The notes: generated by a model not told the origin, from the letters alone. Positions 8,394 to 17,546 are shown, counted from the stretch's first letter. The stretch is 64,000 nt of DNA from Phycisphaerales bacterium (GCA_029260555.1 JAJDCZ010000003.1:62001-126000), one strand, 5' to 3'. A program made the numbers and translations.

Positions 8394-8494
8394 GCCTGTA
8401 GTAAACCATATCCCGCCCGATCCTGCACCATCAAACCACTTTTCACCATTCCAGGCTCAGTCTTGGCGCCCAACACGCCGATAACCAATCTGCC

Positions 8495-10081
8495 ATGACT
8501 CTCAACAAAACCCAGCTCAAACCCCGCGTCGTTGTCTCCGCCAGCAATCTGCCCGAATCAGCACAAGCCCGGCGTGCACAGCGCGTCCTGCTGATCGGCA
8601 CACTCAAAACCCTGCCTCAGCTGCGCCAGATGCTCGCGACCGACCCCAATTCTTCCAAGCCCGCAGCCTGCATCCTCGTTCGCGATCCCGCGAATAACCC
8701 CGTCTCGCCTCAATCCTGCAAAAACGCTGTCGCTGACATTCCCAATCTCTGCAGCGCCCTCAATGTTGATCTTGCCTTGCTCTGTCTCCCTCCGCATGCT
8801 CAAACGGAACGCACTCGCGCCCTCATCATGCTCGCTGAGCTGGGAATCGTGCACAAAACCGTCACACCCATCGACGATTTGCTCGATTTACGCACCAATG
8901 AGCCGGAAACATCTGTCAGCACGCCATCTTCGGTCGTGCGCATCGAACCATCCGGCGCCAGTTTGATTGATCTGGCAGCCCTGATCGGCCGCGATCCTCA
9001 CCAACTGGATACCACTGCTGTTTCACGCATTCTCACCAGCAAGCGCGTACTCATCACCGGCGCAGGTGGCTCCATAGGCTCAGAGCTCACACGCATCGTC
9101 GCAAGTTTCAATCCCGAATCTATCACACTCATGGAACGATCAGAAAACGCTCTGTTTGAGATCGACCGCTGGCTCAGCACCCACGCTGCCAATATCACAC
9201 GAAACGCCATCATGCACGATGTTGTTGATGAAGCGGGCACGCTGGAGCATTTGCAGAAAATCAAGCCTCATGTCGTGTTCCATGCTGCTGCTCACAAGCA
9301 TGTGCCTCTGATGGAACAACACCCCATCCATGCGATCAAAAACAATGTCTTTGGCACACGATCCATCGCGGAAGCCTCGTTTGCAGTGGGCGTTGAGCGC
9401 TTCGTGATGATCTCCACGGATAAAGCGGTCAATCCCACCTCGATCATGGGCGCCACCAAACGCCTGGCTGAACGCTTTGTCCAGTCCCTGAATGTTCGCG
9501 CTCAGGCCCGGCAAAGCAACAGCTGCTTTTCTATGGTCCGCTTTGGCAATGTACTGGGCTCAGCGTGTAGCGTGTTGCCCATCTGGACCGCTCAGCTCGC
9601 TGAAGGCGGCCCCATCACCATCACCGACCAGCGCATGACGCGCTATTTCATGACCATCAACGAAGCTGCAACCCTCGTTATCCAGTCCGCAGCTTTGAGT
9701 GATACCGATCCCGCCCAGGCGCAGGTCTTTGTGCTGGACATGGGTGAGCCGTTGCAGATCCTGGATCTGGCACAAAGGCTTATCCAGATGCATGGCTCAG
9801 AACCCGTCATCCGCACCAATCCGGACGCTGGCCCTGCCAAATCCAATGCAGAAATCGTCTTCACAGGCATTCGGCCCGGTGAAAAGCTCCACGAATCCCT
9901 TTCGTATGACATCGAGCAACTCGAACCCACCGATCATCCGGGCATTCGCGCCTGGCAGGGGGCTGCGGACGGGTCGTTTGACCCCGATGTCATGCTCAGG
10001 GCACTTTCTGCTCTCAAAGCCAACGATGACAAGGATCGCGTGTGGCAGGTTCTGGCTGATCACCTGGGTTCGACCATCTGA
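8495..10081 (+). CDS. Nucleotide-sugar 4,6-dehydratase/epimerase of the CapD/FlaA1 type
   Basis: The 528-residue protein has a soluble N-terminal Rossmann-like domain (RVLLIGTLKTLPQLRQML, about residues 30-130) and a C-terminal Polysacc_synt_2 short-chain dehydrogenase domain. The latter shows the NAD(P)-binding loop VLITGAGGSIGSELTRI, the HAAAHKHVPLME motif and STDKAVNPTSIMGATKR. Membrane-bound WbpM/CapD proteins have four N-terminal transmembrane helices; these are absent, so this is a soluble, short form. It should convert UDP-N-acetylhexosamines for polysaccharide or surface glycan synthesis. It pairs functionally with the aminotransferase at 15187 and manC at 22254. Coding is C-rich. No Shine-Dalgarno site is visible. 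Confidence 0.88.
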   Translation: MTLNKTQLKPRVVVSASNLPESAQARRAQRVLLIGTLKTLPQLRQMLATDPNSSKPAACILVRDPANNPVSPQSCKNAVADIPNLCSALNVDLALLCLPPHAQTERTRALIMLAELGIVHKTVTPIDDLLDLRTNEPETSVSTPSSVVRIEPSGASLIDLAALIGRDPHQLDTTAVSRILTSKRVLITGAGGSIGSELTRIVASFNPESITLMERSENALFEIDRWLSTHAANITRNAIMHDVVDEAGTLEHLQKIKPHVVFHAAAHKHVPLMEQHPIHAIKNNVFGTRSIAEASFAVGVERFVMISTDKAVNPTSIMGATKRLAERFVQSLNVRAQARQSNSCFSMVRFGNVLGSACSVLPIWTAQLAEGGPITITDQRMTRYFMTINEAATLVIQSAALSDTDPAQAQVFVLDMGEPLQILDLAQRLIQMHGSEPVIRTNPDAGPAKSNAEIVFTGIRPGEKLHESLSYDIEQLEPTDHPGIRAWQGAADGSFDPDVMLRALSALKANDDKDRVWQVLADHLGSTI

Positions 10082-10167
10082 ACGATCCGGTAATCTGCAA
10101 GAATGTGCTGAAAATACGCAATAACAGGAATCTGATAGGATGTTCTGTTTCCAGAGGGGCTTGATTC

Positions 10168-10539
10168 ATGGAAAGTGCGCGTCAGAATCTGACGATTCAG
10201 GAGTTGAACACAGTCCCCCAGTTCGATCGGAGGCATCCGATGATTCAGCAGACGGTTGACTCAGTTATGACCGAAAAACAACGCATCCTGTCCGAAACAT
10301 CGCAGGCCAAGACCGACGCAGAGGAAGTTCTGCGCGTGCTCATCGATTCCAGGTACAAATCTGAACGATATTTAGCCCAGGCCAGTCGGCACGATGCCCT
10401 TAAGCAGGTGACGGGCCGCTCGTCCATGGATAACGCCATCGCATCGACCCAGCGCATGATCGAAACCCTCGAACGCGTCATGCAGGAGATTCAGCACGAT
10501 CTGGGTGATGAAGACCTCGCCCTTCTGGCTGACGATTGA
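10168..10539 (+). CDS. Small coiled-coil protein of unknown function
   Basis: A 123-residue, hydrophilic, almost wholly helical protein without Cys or signal peptide. The pattern MTEKQRILSETSQAKTDAEE and MIETLERVMQEIQHDL suggests antiparallel coiled coils. GAGGGG lies about nine bases before the ATG, which supports expression. I recognise no family. It is the last gene on the C-rich side of the composition switch, directly left of the proposed origin, and could be tied to its neighbours dut and dnaA only by position. Confidence 0.65.
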   Translation: MESARQNLTIQELNTVPQFDRRHPMIQQTVDSVMTEKQRILSETSQAKTDAEEVLRVLIDSRYKSERYLAQASRHDALKQVTGRSSMDNAIASTQRMIETLERVMQEIQHDLGDEDLALLADD

Positions 10540-10648
10540 GCCTGCCTGACGGCTAAGAAGTTCCGCTGCTGATAAACCACCCAATATCCATAATTGACCA
10601 ACCCCTGAGTCTGACGACCGGGGTGGCGGTGTCATTTGGCGTGCATGG

Positions 10649-10678
10649 TTGTGCATGAGACGCACCAGTTGCTACTGT
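10649..10678 (+). promoter_or_regulatory. Promoter for a leaderless dut transcript
   Basis: TTGTGC (10649-10654) and TACTGT (10673-10678) are 18 bases apart, with TGC making an extended -10. The -10 box ends six bases before the ATG at 10685, so the mRNA would begin at the start codon. Confidence 0.5.
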
Positions 10679-10684
10679 GTGTGC

Positions 10685-11137
10685 ATGAATAAATGTGTAA
10701 TCCAGGTCAAAAAATTGTGTTTCAGGGCGCGGGTGCCTCAACCCAAGTCGGATCTGGCTGCAGGCATGGATCTGTCTGCCTTGCTTGAAGAGGACGAGAC
10801 GGTTGTGCTTGAGCCTGGGCAGATCAAACTCATCCCTACGGGGATAGCTGTGTCGATTGCTGAGGGGTATGAGGGGCAGGTCAGGCCTCGCTCGGGGCTG
10901 GCGTGCAAGCATGGGGTGACGGTGGTGAATGCACCGGGGACCATTGATGCAGACTATCGAGGCGAGATTCGTGTGGGGCTGATCAATCTTGGGTCCGAGC
11001 CGTTTGAGCTGACCAGCGCGATGCGCATTGCCCAGCTCGTGATCGCACCAGTTGCAAGCGCGCAGGTCGCGGTTGTCGATGAACTGGACGAGACTATACG
11101 AGGTGCTGATGGCTTTGGTTCAACGGGCCTGAAATAG
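10685..11137 (+). CDS. dut: dUTP diphosphatase (dUTPase)
   Basis: The 150-residue protein has all five trimeric dUTPase motifs: AAGMDLSA (1), RPRSGLA (2), NAPGTIDADYRGEI with the catalytic Asp and Tyr (3), RIAQLV (4) and the C-terminal arm RGADGFGSTG (5, with Asp where Gly is usual). It hydrolyses dUTP to dUMP and pyrophosphate, which keeps uracil out of DNA and feeds thymidylate synthesis. The ATG at 10685 is chosen because the family begins with a short strand before the first motif and because a -10 box lies six bases before it; the open frame continues a further 12 codons upstream. The length is typical. Confidence 0.95.
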   Translation: MNKCVIQVKKLCFRARVPQPKSDLAAGMDLSALLEEDETVVLEPGQIKLIPTGIAVSIAEGYEGQVRPRSGLACKHGVTVVNAPGTIDADYRGEIRVGLINLGSEPFELTSAMRIAQLVIAPVASAQVAVVDELDETIRGADGFGSTGLK

Positions 11138-11712
11138 AAGAGAATCCTGTCAGCGATAGCCAAGCGTTGGATAGTGCAAGGCTTAGTGATTTGGGCACAA
11201 AGTTCTTCACAGAATCTTGACATTCAAAGGGCGATCGTGGAGAACTCTTTTTTTTTGGCGCAACTGTTTGAGTACCAAGGCTGAGCGTGAAGTGTGTGTT
11301 TATTCTTGTGGATTGGGTGCTTGCCAAGTGCGATGAGATGTCTTAGATTGTGTCCAGCTCGCCAAGGATGAGGCGGGCACGACCGAACAAGAAACATGAT
11401 CAGGTTTGAGTGTTCTTGCAGAATGAACAATCAAGAAAAGCCTGGTTCAAATCGCGTCGGATGGATGCATTTCTGGCATCCTGAGCATGCCAAGGCGTGA
11501 GCCTTGAAAAGCCCGGCGACTCTGAACGCAGAAGATGCGCCAAAGCTGAGCGATCAGCCTGGTTGTGGTGTGCCTGTATCGCGGTTCGGTCTCAAGTGCG
11601 AATGGAATCTCGTAACAGTATGTGTTTGTGTTGCTGATGACTGCTGGACTTGGAGCAACAGGTCTGGATGGGCGGTCAGTGCGCTTGGAGTGAGCGCAGA
11701 AATGGATGCGGG

Positions 11713-13359
11713 ATGGATAAACGCATGGTTCTGGATATGGAACTTCAACTGGATCATCAGGCAGCTTGGCAGAGGCAGCCGAATCTACCCGGACGCACGC
11801 TTGATGCCAAGCCTGCAGCGGTAGGCTTAAAAGAGCGTGATCAGCATAAAAAGATTCAGAATCAGCATGAGCTGAGTCGGCACGAGCGTGCTGATTCCAC
11901 AGTTCAAAGCGTGCAGGCACCAGCAATGATTCCGGTTATTGATCAACTGCGACAGTGTATTGGTCAAGACCAGTATCGACGGTACTTTGGTCGTCAGGCG
12001 CAAGTGGCGGTGCGGAAAAACTCGCTGGAGATTACCACCGAGAGCGCTTTTCTGGCAGATCTGATCGATCGGCGTTTTGGAAGCCAGATCAAAGGGGTTG
12101 CTGGACGCGATCTGCGGGTGGTGTATCGGGTCAAAGAGCCAAAGCAGAGCGTTGGCAAGCCAAATCGTGTTGTCCATGCTTTTAAAAAGCCTGAGCTGCA
12201 GCGAGGTCAACTGGCAGGTTCTGCTCAGCATCGACGAAAACTGGCTGATCTTGAAGACTTTGTAGTGGGTGGATCCAATCGGATCGCATACGCAGCAGCA
12301 GTGCGGCTGGCCGATCCCTGCGATTGCAGCGCGGGCACAGCACTTCTGATCCATGGCCCAAGCGGGATGGGCAAGACGCACCTGCTCCAGGGTATTGCAC
12401 AGCGTTTCAAAACACTCAAGCCTTCAGCGACGGTGCGATATGTCTCAGCAGAAGCGTTCATGAACGACTATGTCCGTGCCATTCGCACAAACACGATGGA
12501 TGCATTTCGCAAGCGTTATCGCAAGATTGATCTGCTTTGTATCGATGATGTTCACTTTTTGGCCAACAAGGTGGGCACACAGAGCGAACTGTTGCACACC
12601 TTTGATGAACTTGATTTGAGTGGCGCTCGGGTGGCACTGGTTTGTGATGAACATCCGAGGGATTTCAAGCGGTTCTCCAAGTCGTTGATTTCAAGGTTTC
12701 TGGCGGGGATGGTGGCCAGTGTCGAGCCTGTGGATGAGCCTTTGTGCAGGCAGCTCATCAGGAATCTGGCAGCCCGGCGCGGGTTGATGCTTGATGGGCC
12801 CGCTGTGGAAGTGGTCGCACGCGTGTGTCAGGAGACCGCTGAGCTTTCGGTGCGTGTGATCGAGGGGACGCTGACAAGGCTGCAGGCAGCCCATCGCCTG
12901 CTGGACAGGAAAGTGGACGGGCAGTGTGGAACCCCAGCTGAGACTCATGTTGGAGCTGTGATTGATGCAGTTGATACAGCCAGGGCTTTTGGAGTTGGCA
13001 CAGCGCGTCGGGTCGCGCATCGCCCGCTGCGACCTGTAGAGGTGGTCGAGTGTGTGTGTGGCGAGCTGGGCGTGGGCAGGCATGATGTACTGGGGCGGTC
13101 CCGGCATGCCCGTGTGGTGGCTGCCAGAGCCTTGAGCGCAATGCTCTTGCGTGAACTGACAACGATGAGCTATCCGGAAATCGCAGGTGCATTGGGGCGG
13201 AGCAACCATTCCACAGCTGTCTCAGCAAGCAAACGCATGTGCAGTTTGATTGAGCAAGGAGCGAGTCTTCGGGCAGAGCCGGGCCAGGTGCCACGAGGGT
13301 ATCGCGAGCTTGCTGATCGGGTCCGAAGCAGACTTGGTCGCCAGGCAATGCAAGTGTGA
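11713..13359 (+). CDS. dnaA: Chromosomal replication initiator DnaA
   Basis: The 548-residue protein shows DnaA domains I-IV. Domain I begins about 70 residues in (IPVIDQLRQCIGQDQYRRYF). The AAA+ core has Walker A GPSGMGKTHLL and Walker B DLLCIDDVHFL. The C-terminal DNA-binding domain carries the family signature region ELTTMSYPEIAGALGRSNHS followed by TAVSASKRM. DnaA opens the origin and recruits the helicase. The extra N-terminal ~70 residues and an insert between the AAA+ core and domain IV (around HVGAVIDAVDTARAFGVG) are unusual. The start is uncertain: TTG 11650, ATG 11713 and ATG 11926 are all in frame. dnaN and recF, often next to dnaA, are absent. Confidence 0.93.
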   Translation: MDKRMVLDMELQLDHQAAWQRQPNLPGRTLDAKPAAVGLKERDQHKKIQNQHELSRHERADSTVQSVQAPAMIPVIDQLRQCIGQDQYRRYFGRQAQVAVRKNSLEITTESAFLADLIDRRFGSQIKGVAGRDLRVVYRVKEPKQSVGKPNRVVHAFKKPELQRGQLAGSAQHRRKLADLEDFVVGGSNRIAYAAAVRLADPCDCSAGTALLIHGPSGMGKTHLLQGIAQRFKTLKPSATVRYVSAEAFMNDYVRAIRTNTMDAFRKRYRKIDLLCIDDVHFLANKVGTQSELLHTFDELDLSGARVALVCDEHPRDFKRFSKSLISRFLAGMVASVEPVDEPLCRQLIRNLAARRGLMLDGPAVEVVARVCQETAELSVRVIEGTLTRLQAAHRLLDRKVDGQCGTPAETHVGAVIDAVDTARAFGVGTARRVAHRPLRPVEVVECVCGELGVGRHDVLGRSRHARVVAARALSAMLLRELTTMSYPEIAGALGRSNHSTAVSASKRMCSLIEQGASLRAEPGQVPRGYRELADRVRSRLGRQAMQV

Positions 13360-13386
13360 GAGCTGCGATGGGCGTAGCATTGGGCT

Positions 13387-15138
13387 ATGGCTCATGCGCG
13401 GTCTGTGGTTGTGCTGATGGTCTTGTCATGCATCCTTGCGTGGACGCAGAGTACCCATGCGCTGCATGGTTCTCCATTGAACGATGATGAACGAATTATC
13501 AGGCTGGTGGTGGAGGGGCTGACACCGACGCCTGATGGCAGACATGAAGCCGTCTTTTCGATGTTGCGATCACTGCATGATCCAGCACTTCGCCCGGTTT
13601 TTTCCAGGCTTTCAGCTTCGGCAGACCCAACGCTTCGTGTGCACGGAATTCTGGGGCTCGCTGAACTTTCAAACATTGAGGGAGACGGGGAAGGCGTGGG
13701 GGGAATGGGTGAGGTAAGGGGGGAAGGGGGGGGAGGGGGGGTGGATCTGGTCTTGGTGCGTCGACTCCAGAGCGAACAGGAACAGGCTGATGTGTTGCGT
13801 CAAGCCATGATGCTGAACCTGATTTCAAGCGAGCAGATCGCCCAGGTCACGCGCTGGTCTGATGTTTCGCCCATGATTGACCTGTTATTGATGAACAGGC
13901 TTGTACAACGCGAGCAGATGGTTCCTTTTGAAGCGTTTGCCCACTATCTGGACAGCTCGGATCTGCTGGTGAGTGCGACGGCGGGCTTGTCGTATCTGAA
14001 TGCACTTGACCAGAAGGGCGAGCTTGCTGCGGATTTGTTTGCGACAAAGAGCGATGAAGGTGATGGTGATAAAGAGGTGAATGGGAGTGGCGGGGGAACC
14101 AGTGAGCAGGATCGGCTGATTGCAAAGGCACTGAAACGAATCCACGAGGCGATTGCCAGGGAAGATGCGGGTTGGGCTGGGCGGGTGTCGATGCTCCTGT
14201 CAACGATCCAGGCAAGTCAGATGAGCTGGGCACAAACGATTGTGGAGCGATGCCTGATCGTCGTCGGGTCAAAGGAACAAACCAGATTCGATCAGGCAAT
14301 CCGGATCCAGGTGCTTGAGACCATGTTGTTGTATTGGCCTGAGCTGGATACAACGCAAGAGTCATGGCTGGCTGCGATTGGTGAAGCTGAGTCAGAAGTC
14401 CAGAAGTACCGGCTGGGCATGACGCTGCTGGAGGTGATGGGCGAATCAGCGCGAGCAGAGCATGATGATGCTGCATTTTTGCCCAGTTGGTTGACTGCGG
14501 TGCTATTGGTGAGTGAGCATGATCTGCTGCAAGCGGTCGGCCGAGTGGCGGTTGTAAAGAGTGATGCTGAGGGGGGTATTGAGCAATTGCATCAGGCGGT
14601 TGGGCAGCTTCTGGACACGGGGTATGCATCGATCTTTTTTTGGGCTGTGGAGTTTGGCAGGGCCTGTGGGCGGGCGGATCTGGTAGAGATGGCTGCTCGT
14701 CGCTGCCTGGGGCTGGGGGAAGTGATTGCTGAGGCAGATGGGCAAGAAGAAGCAGAGCGGATCGCTGAAGCAGGCAAGCGGGCGGTGATGGTGCTTTGTG
14801 AGATTGATTCGGGTACTTTGGAGAGGCTTCTGGATGAGGCGATTCAGGGCAAGAAAGAGACGGGTTTGAGGTTGATTCTGGCGGGATTGTTCAGATCGGG
14901 TACGGTGTGTGCATCTTTGGTGAAGGATCGGGAGATGCCCACACCCTTTGCCAAGGCCATGGCGGACCTGTTGGTCGCAAGATGGAGTGATCAGCTCAGT
15001 GAGGATGATCTGGACCGGCTTGAGATGATTGCGATGGGGGTGGGTCAGGTGCCGTTCGTCAGAAGGGTGCAGGCTGGATGGCTGATTGTGCGTGAGAGGG
15101 ATCAGATTCCCAATGTGCTTGCGCGTTTTGGTCGATGA
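13387..15138 (+). CDS. Exported helical-repeat protein of unknown function
   Basis: A 583-residue protein with an N-terminal signal sequence (VVVLMVLSCILAWTQSTHA) followed by long helical pairs resembling HEAT or similar alpha-solenoid repeats (for example PALRPVFSRLSASADPTLRV and HGILGLAELS). No catalytic motif is seen. Residues 98-119 are a Gly/Glu-rich low-complexity insert made by a G-rich DNA tract; a second Gly/Asp stretch sits near residues 225-240. It should act in the periplasm-like space or at the surface as a scaffold. It lies 27 bases after dnaA; a TAGCAT hexamer six bases before the ATG suggests a separate leaderless transcript. Confidence 0.75.
   Translation: MAHARSVVVLMVLSCILAWTQSTHALHGSPLNDDERIIRLVVEGLTPTPDGRHEAVFSMLRSLHDPALRPVFSRLSASADPTLRVHGILGLAELSNIEGDGEGVGGMGEVRGEGGGGGVDLVLVRRLQSEQEQADVLRQAMMLNLISSEQIAQVTRWSDVSPMIDLLLMNRLVQREQMVPFEAFAHYLDSSDLLVSATAGLSYLNALDQKGELAADLFATKSDEGDGDKEVNGSGGGTSEQDRLIAKALKRIHEAIAREDAGWAGRVSMLLSTIQASQMSWAQTIVERCLIVVGSKEQTRFDQAIRIQVLETMLLYWPELDTTQESWLAAIGEAESEVQKYRLGMTLLEVMGESARAEHDDAAFLPSWLTAVLLVSEHDLLQAVGRVAVVKSDAEGGIEQLHQAVGQLLDTGYASIFFWAVEFGRACGRADLVEMAARRCLGLGEVIAEADGQEEAERIAEAGKRAVMVLCEIDSGTLERLLDEAIQGKKETGLRLILAGLFRSGTVCASLVKDREMPTPFAKAMADLLVARWSDQLSEDDLDRLEMIAMGVGQVPFVRRVQAGWLIVRERDQIPNVLARFGR
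13684..13743. repeat. G-rich simple tract inside an exported-protein gene
   Basis: G-runs of 3-9 separated by A, AA or T on the top strand. They encode the Gly/Glu-rich insert of the protein at 13387 and could form G-quadruplexes. Confidence 0.85.
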
Positions 15139-15186
15139 GTGGTTGAGTCTGGTGTTCGGTGTGCATGACGCGTAAAAAAGGGTGAG

Positions 15187-16359
15187 ATGGGCATGGGTCA
15201 GATGCAGTTGCCATTGAGTCGGCCTGATATAACCGAGGTCGAGCGCGAGCTTGTCGATCAGGTGCTTCAGTCGGGTCGGTTGTCGATGGGTCCAATGCAG
15301 GAGCTTTTTGAATCTCAGGTGGCTCGAGAGGCTGGGTGCACGAATGCGGTTGCAGTGTCATCAGGCACAGCCGGGCTGCACCTGCTGTTGCGTGCGCTTG
15401 GGATTGGGCCTGGCGATGAGGTGGTGACGACACCATTTTCGTTCGTGGCATCAGCCAATGCGATTTTGTATGTTGGTGCCAGGCCAGTGTTTGTGGATAT
15501 TGAGCCCAAAAGTCTGAATATGGATCCTGGGCTGGTTGAAAATGCGGTGACGGACAAGACCAAGGCGATTCTGGCTGTGGAAGCGTTTGGCAACCCCGTC
15601 CATATGGATGTCTATGCAGCGATTGCTGCCCGGAACGAGATTCCGCTGATCGAGGATTGTTGCGAAGCGCTGGGGACGAGGCTGGGCGTCAGGCGTTGCG
15701 GCTCATTTGGCCGGGCAGGAGTGTTTGGGTTTTATCCAAACAAGCAAATTACAACGGGTGAGGGGGGGATGATTGTGACCGATGACGACCGGCTGGCAAA
15801 AAGATGCCGATCATTGCGGAATCAGGGGCGGGCGGAGCAGGAAATGGAGCTGAGGGAATCCAGCTCGGTGCCTTGGCTGCATCATGAGAGGTTGGGGTAC
15901 AACTATCGTCTCAGTGAAATCGCAGCAGCCATGGGTGTGGGGCAGATGCAACGACTCACACGCATGATGGAAAAACGGCAGACGGTTGCAGGAATGTATC
16001 TGGAGCGGCTTGCAGGGCACCCCAAACTCGTGGTGCCGACGATTGAAGAATCGGTCGACATGAGCTGGTTTGTGTTTGTGGTGCGCCTGGTGACGGACTT
16101 TTCGCGTCAGGAACGGGACCGTGTGTTGCAGGGAATGCGCAATCATGATATTGGATGTGCGGATTACTTCCCGTGTATTCATTTGATGCCATTTTATCGG
16201 GAAATGTTTGGATATGGAGAGGGGTCGTTTCCGATTGCAGAGTCGGTGAGCGGGCGAACGATTGCGTTGCCGTTTTTCAATGATCTTGCTGAGGATGATG
16301 TTGATATTATCTGTCAGACGCTGGATTTGATGCTGACACGAGAGGGATTCAGCCGCTGA
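15187..16359 (+). CDS. DegT/DnrJ/EryC1/StrS-family sugar aminotransferase
   Basis: The 390-residue PLP enzyme has the family layout: an opening LPLSRPDITEVE, the SSGTAGLHLLLRALGIGPGDEV phosphate-binding region, EDCCEALGTR with the PLP-contacting acidic residue, and the Schiff-base Lys in FYPNKQITTGEGG. It transfers an amino group to a keto-sugar nucleotide. Together with the dehydratase at 8495 it can supply amino sugars for surface polysaccharide. AAGGG lies four bases before the ATG; a second ATG six bases later is also possible. The length is typical for the family. Confidence 0.9.
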   Translation: MGMGQMQLPLSRPDITEVERELVDQVLQSGRLSMGPMQELFESQVAREAGCTNAVAVSSGTAGLHLLLRALGIGPGDEVVTTPFSFVASANAILYVGARPVFVDIEPKSLNMDPGLVENAVTDKTKAILAVEAFGNPVHMDVYAAIAARNEIPLIEDCCEALGTRLGVRRCGSFGRAGVFGFYPNKQITTGEGGMIVTDDDRLAKRCRSLRNQGRAEQEMELRESSSVPWLHHERLGYNYRLSEIAAAMGVGQMQRLTRMMEKRQTVAGMYLERLAGHPKLVVPTIEESVDMSWFVFVVRLVTDFSRQERDRVLQGMRNHDIGCADYFPCIHLMPFYREMFGYGEGSFPIAESVSGRTIALPFFNDLAEDDVDIICQTLDLMLTREGFSR

Positions 16360-16396
16360 ATGGGGGTTTTTTGTGAGTGTGTGTGGGGTGGTGTGC

Positions 16397-16424
16397 TTGC
16401 CTGTGGAGGCTAGGGGGCTACAGT
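16397..16424 (+). promoter_or_regulatory. Probable rpmB promoter
   Basis: TTGCCT (16397-16402) and TACAGT (16419-16424) are 16 bases apart, leaving a leader of about 20 bases that contains the GGAG ribosome site of rpmB. Confidence 0.45.
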
Positions 16425-16450
16425 AGTCGCTCTGATTGGAGTTAGCAGAT

Positions 16451-16729
16451 ATGCCTTATGAATGTGCATTTAGTGGCAAGAAGACAACCTTTGGCAAGCA
16501 GCGGACTTACCGCGGGCAGAAGATTTCCAAGGGTGGCTTTGGCCTGAAGTCAACTGGTATCACGCGCCGGACCTTCCGCCCCAACCTGCAGAAGGTGAAT
16601 GCGGTGATCGATGGCAAGCCTGTCAAGATTCTGGCATCGACGCGGGCGATCCGCTCGGGGTTGGTGATCAAACCTCTCAAGAGGAAGTATGGGTATACCA
16701 GAGATCAGAAGAACGCTGCGCAGGACTGA
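16451..16729 (+). CDS. rpmB: 50S ribosomal protein bL28
   Basis: The 92-residue basic protein begins MPYECAFSGKKTTFGKQ, with the bL28 pattern of an N-terminal C-x-(S/T)GK and a later RRTFRPNLQKVN. It binds 23S rRNA near the exit site. Only one Cys of the zinc-binding form is kept (C5), so this is probably a zinc-free type. The start at 16451 is set by GGAG nine bases upstream; the frame extends five codons further. A strong terminator follows at 16769, so rpmB is its own short transcript. rpmG is not adjacent. Confidence 0.94.
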   Translation: MPYECAFSGKKTTFGKQRTYRGQKISKGGFGLKSTGITRRTFRPNLQKVNAVIDGKPVKILASTRAIRSGLVIKPLKRKYGYTRDQKNAAQD

Positions 16730-16768
16730 GCAGGCTCAAAGCTGACTGAATGTGAAGAGATTGCAAGG

Positions 16769-16795
16769 CTCCGGACAATGTTCCGGAGTTTTTTT
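16769..16795 (+). terminator. Rho-independent terminator after rpmB
   Basis: CTCCGGA (16769-16775) pairs with TCCGGAG (16782-16788) around a six-base loop and is followed by seven T. Confidence 0.9.
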
Positions 16796-16811
16796 GCGCA
16801 TTTATGCAGGA

Positions 16812-16841
16812 TTGTGCAGCCACGGCGGTTGGGTGTACAAT
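16812..16841 (+). promoter_or_regulatory. Promoter of mcsA-mcsB with almost no leader
   Basis: TTGTGC (16812-16817) and TACAAT (16836-16841) are 18 bases apart, the same -35 sequence and spacing as at dut. The -10 ends nine bases before the ATG at 16851, so the leader is two or three bases long. Confidence 0.45.
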
Positions 16842-16850
16842 CATATTGAT

Positions 16851-17546
16851 ATGAAGTGCGATTTGTGTGGCCAACCTGCGACCATTCAGGAGATTACCGT
16901 CAAGAACGGTGCGGTGGTTGAGCGGAACTTGTGCGAATCGTGCGCTCAGAAGGAAAAGATGGGTGGGGCGTCGCCGGTGCCTCCGATTAATGAGGCGATT
17001 CTCAAGCATTTGATGAGTCAAGGTGCCAAGATTCCGATGCCGGGCGAGATGGAAGACGAGGCTGACAAGCCAACGGTGAGTACGAATGTTTCGTCGGTTC
17101 GTTGTCCGATGTGTTCGATGACGCTGGGGATGTTTAAAAATGGAGGTCTTCTGGGTTGTGCATCGTGTTATGAGGCGCTTGGGGATCAGATCGGGCCGAT
17201 AATTGCCAGGGCACAGGAAGGGGCGACGCACCATGTGGGGAAGATTCCCAGGCGTGCGTTACGGTCATCGCGGATGAGCAGCTCTTCAGATGAAATGGGG
17301 GGAGCCGCTGCGAGCCGGGCATTGGAGTATGCCAAGAGGCTCAGCCATCTGGAACAGCAGCTTTCAGAAGCAGTGCGGACCGAGCAATATGAACTGGCAG
17401 CGGAACTTCGCGACGAGCTTTCGCAGATGCGCCTGGATGCGGGTGAAGTGCTGGGGGAGATGGAAGGGGATGCTGAAGGGGGATTGAGCAATGGAGCGGG
17501 TTTGGGGCCAGATGTGGGGCCAGATGTGGGACTGGATGAATCATGA
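16851..17546 (+). CDS. mcsA: McsA-like zinc-binding activator of McsB
   Basis: The 231-residue protein has two CxxC pairs at the N-terminus (CDLCGQP and CESCAQ), two further on (CPMCSM and CASCYE), and a C-terminal UvrB/UvrC motif (LEQQLSEAVRTEQYELAAEL). This is the McsA plan. In Gram-positive bacteria McsA binds zinc and activates the arginine kinase McsB in protein quality control. The frame is open a further 33 codons upstream, but those run through the rpmB terminator, so the start is 16851. It overlaps mcsB by four bases (ATGA), implying translational coupling. A Gly/Asp-rich tail (GPDVGPDVGLD) ends the protein. Confidence 0.85.
   Translation: MKCDLCGQPATIQEITVKNGAVVERNLCESCAQKEKMGGASPVPPINEAILKHLMSQGAKIPMPGEMEDEADKPTVSTNVSSVRCPMCSMTLGMFKNGGLLGCASCYEALGDQIGPIIARAQEGATHHVGKIPRRALRSSRMSSSSDEMGGAAASRALEYAKRLSHLEQQLSEAVRTEQYELAAELRDELSQMRLDAGEVLGEMEGDAEGGLSNGAGLGPDVGPDVGLDES

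Larger units (their letters stand above)
10540..11712. other. Candidate replication origin region (composition switch next to dnaA)
   Basis: Genes on the top strand are C-rich up to 10539 (for example phoU and the dehydratase) and G-rich from dut onwards (dnaA, mcsAB, gyrB). Minus-strand genes to the left are correspondingly G-rich on their coding strand. A minimum of cumulative GC skew is therefore expected between about 10.1 and 10.7 kb, with dnaA 1 kb away. DnaA-box-like 9-mers are only weak (7 of 9 matches to TTATCCACA near 11205-11213 and 11305-11313). The non-coding spacer 11138-11712 also holds a small hairpin (11491-11506) and a T9 run at 11248-11256. This is inference from composition, not a mapped origin. 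Confidence 0.4.

Noticed and set aside
11447-11926. Minus-strand frame of 159 codons upstream of dnaA
   Set aside because: It is antisense to the dnaA 5' region, rich in His, Ser and Pro, and has no family-like motif.
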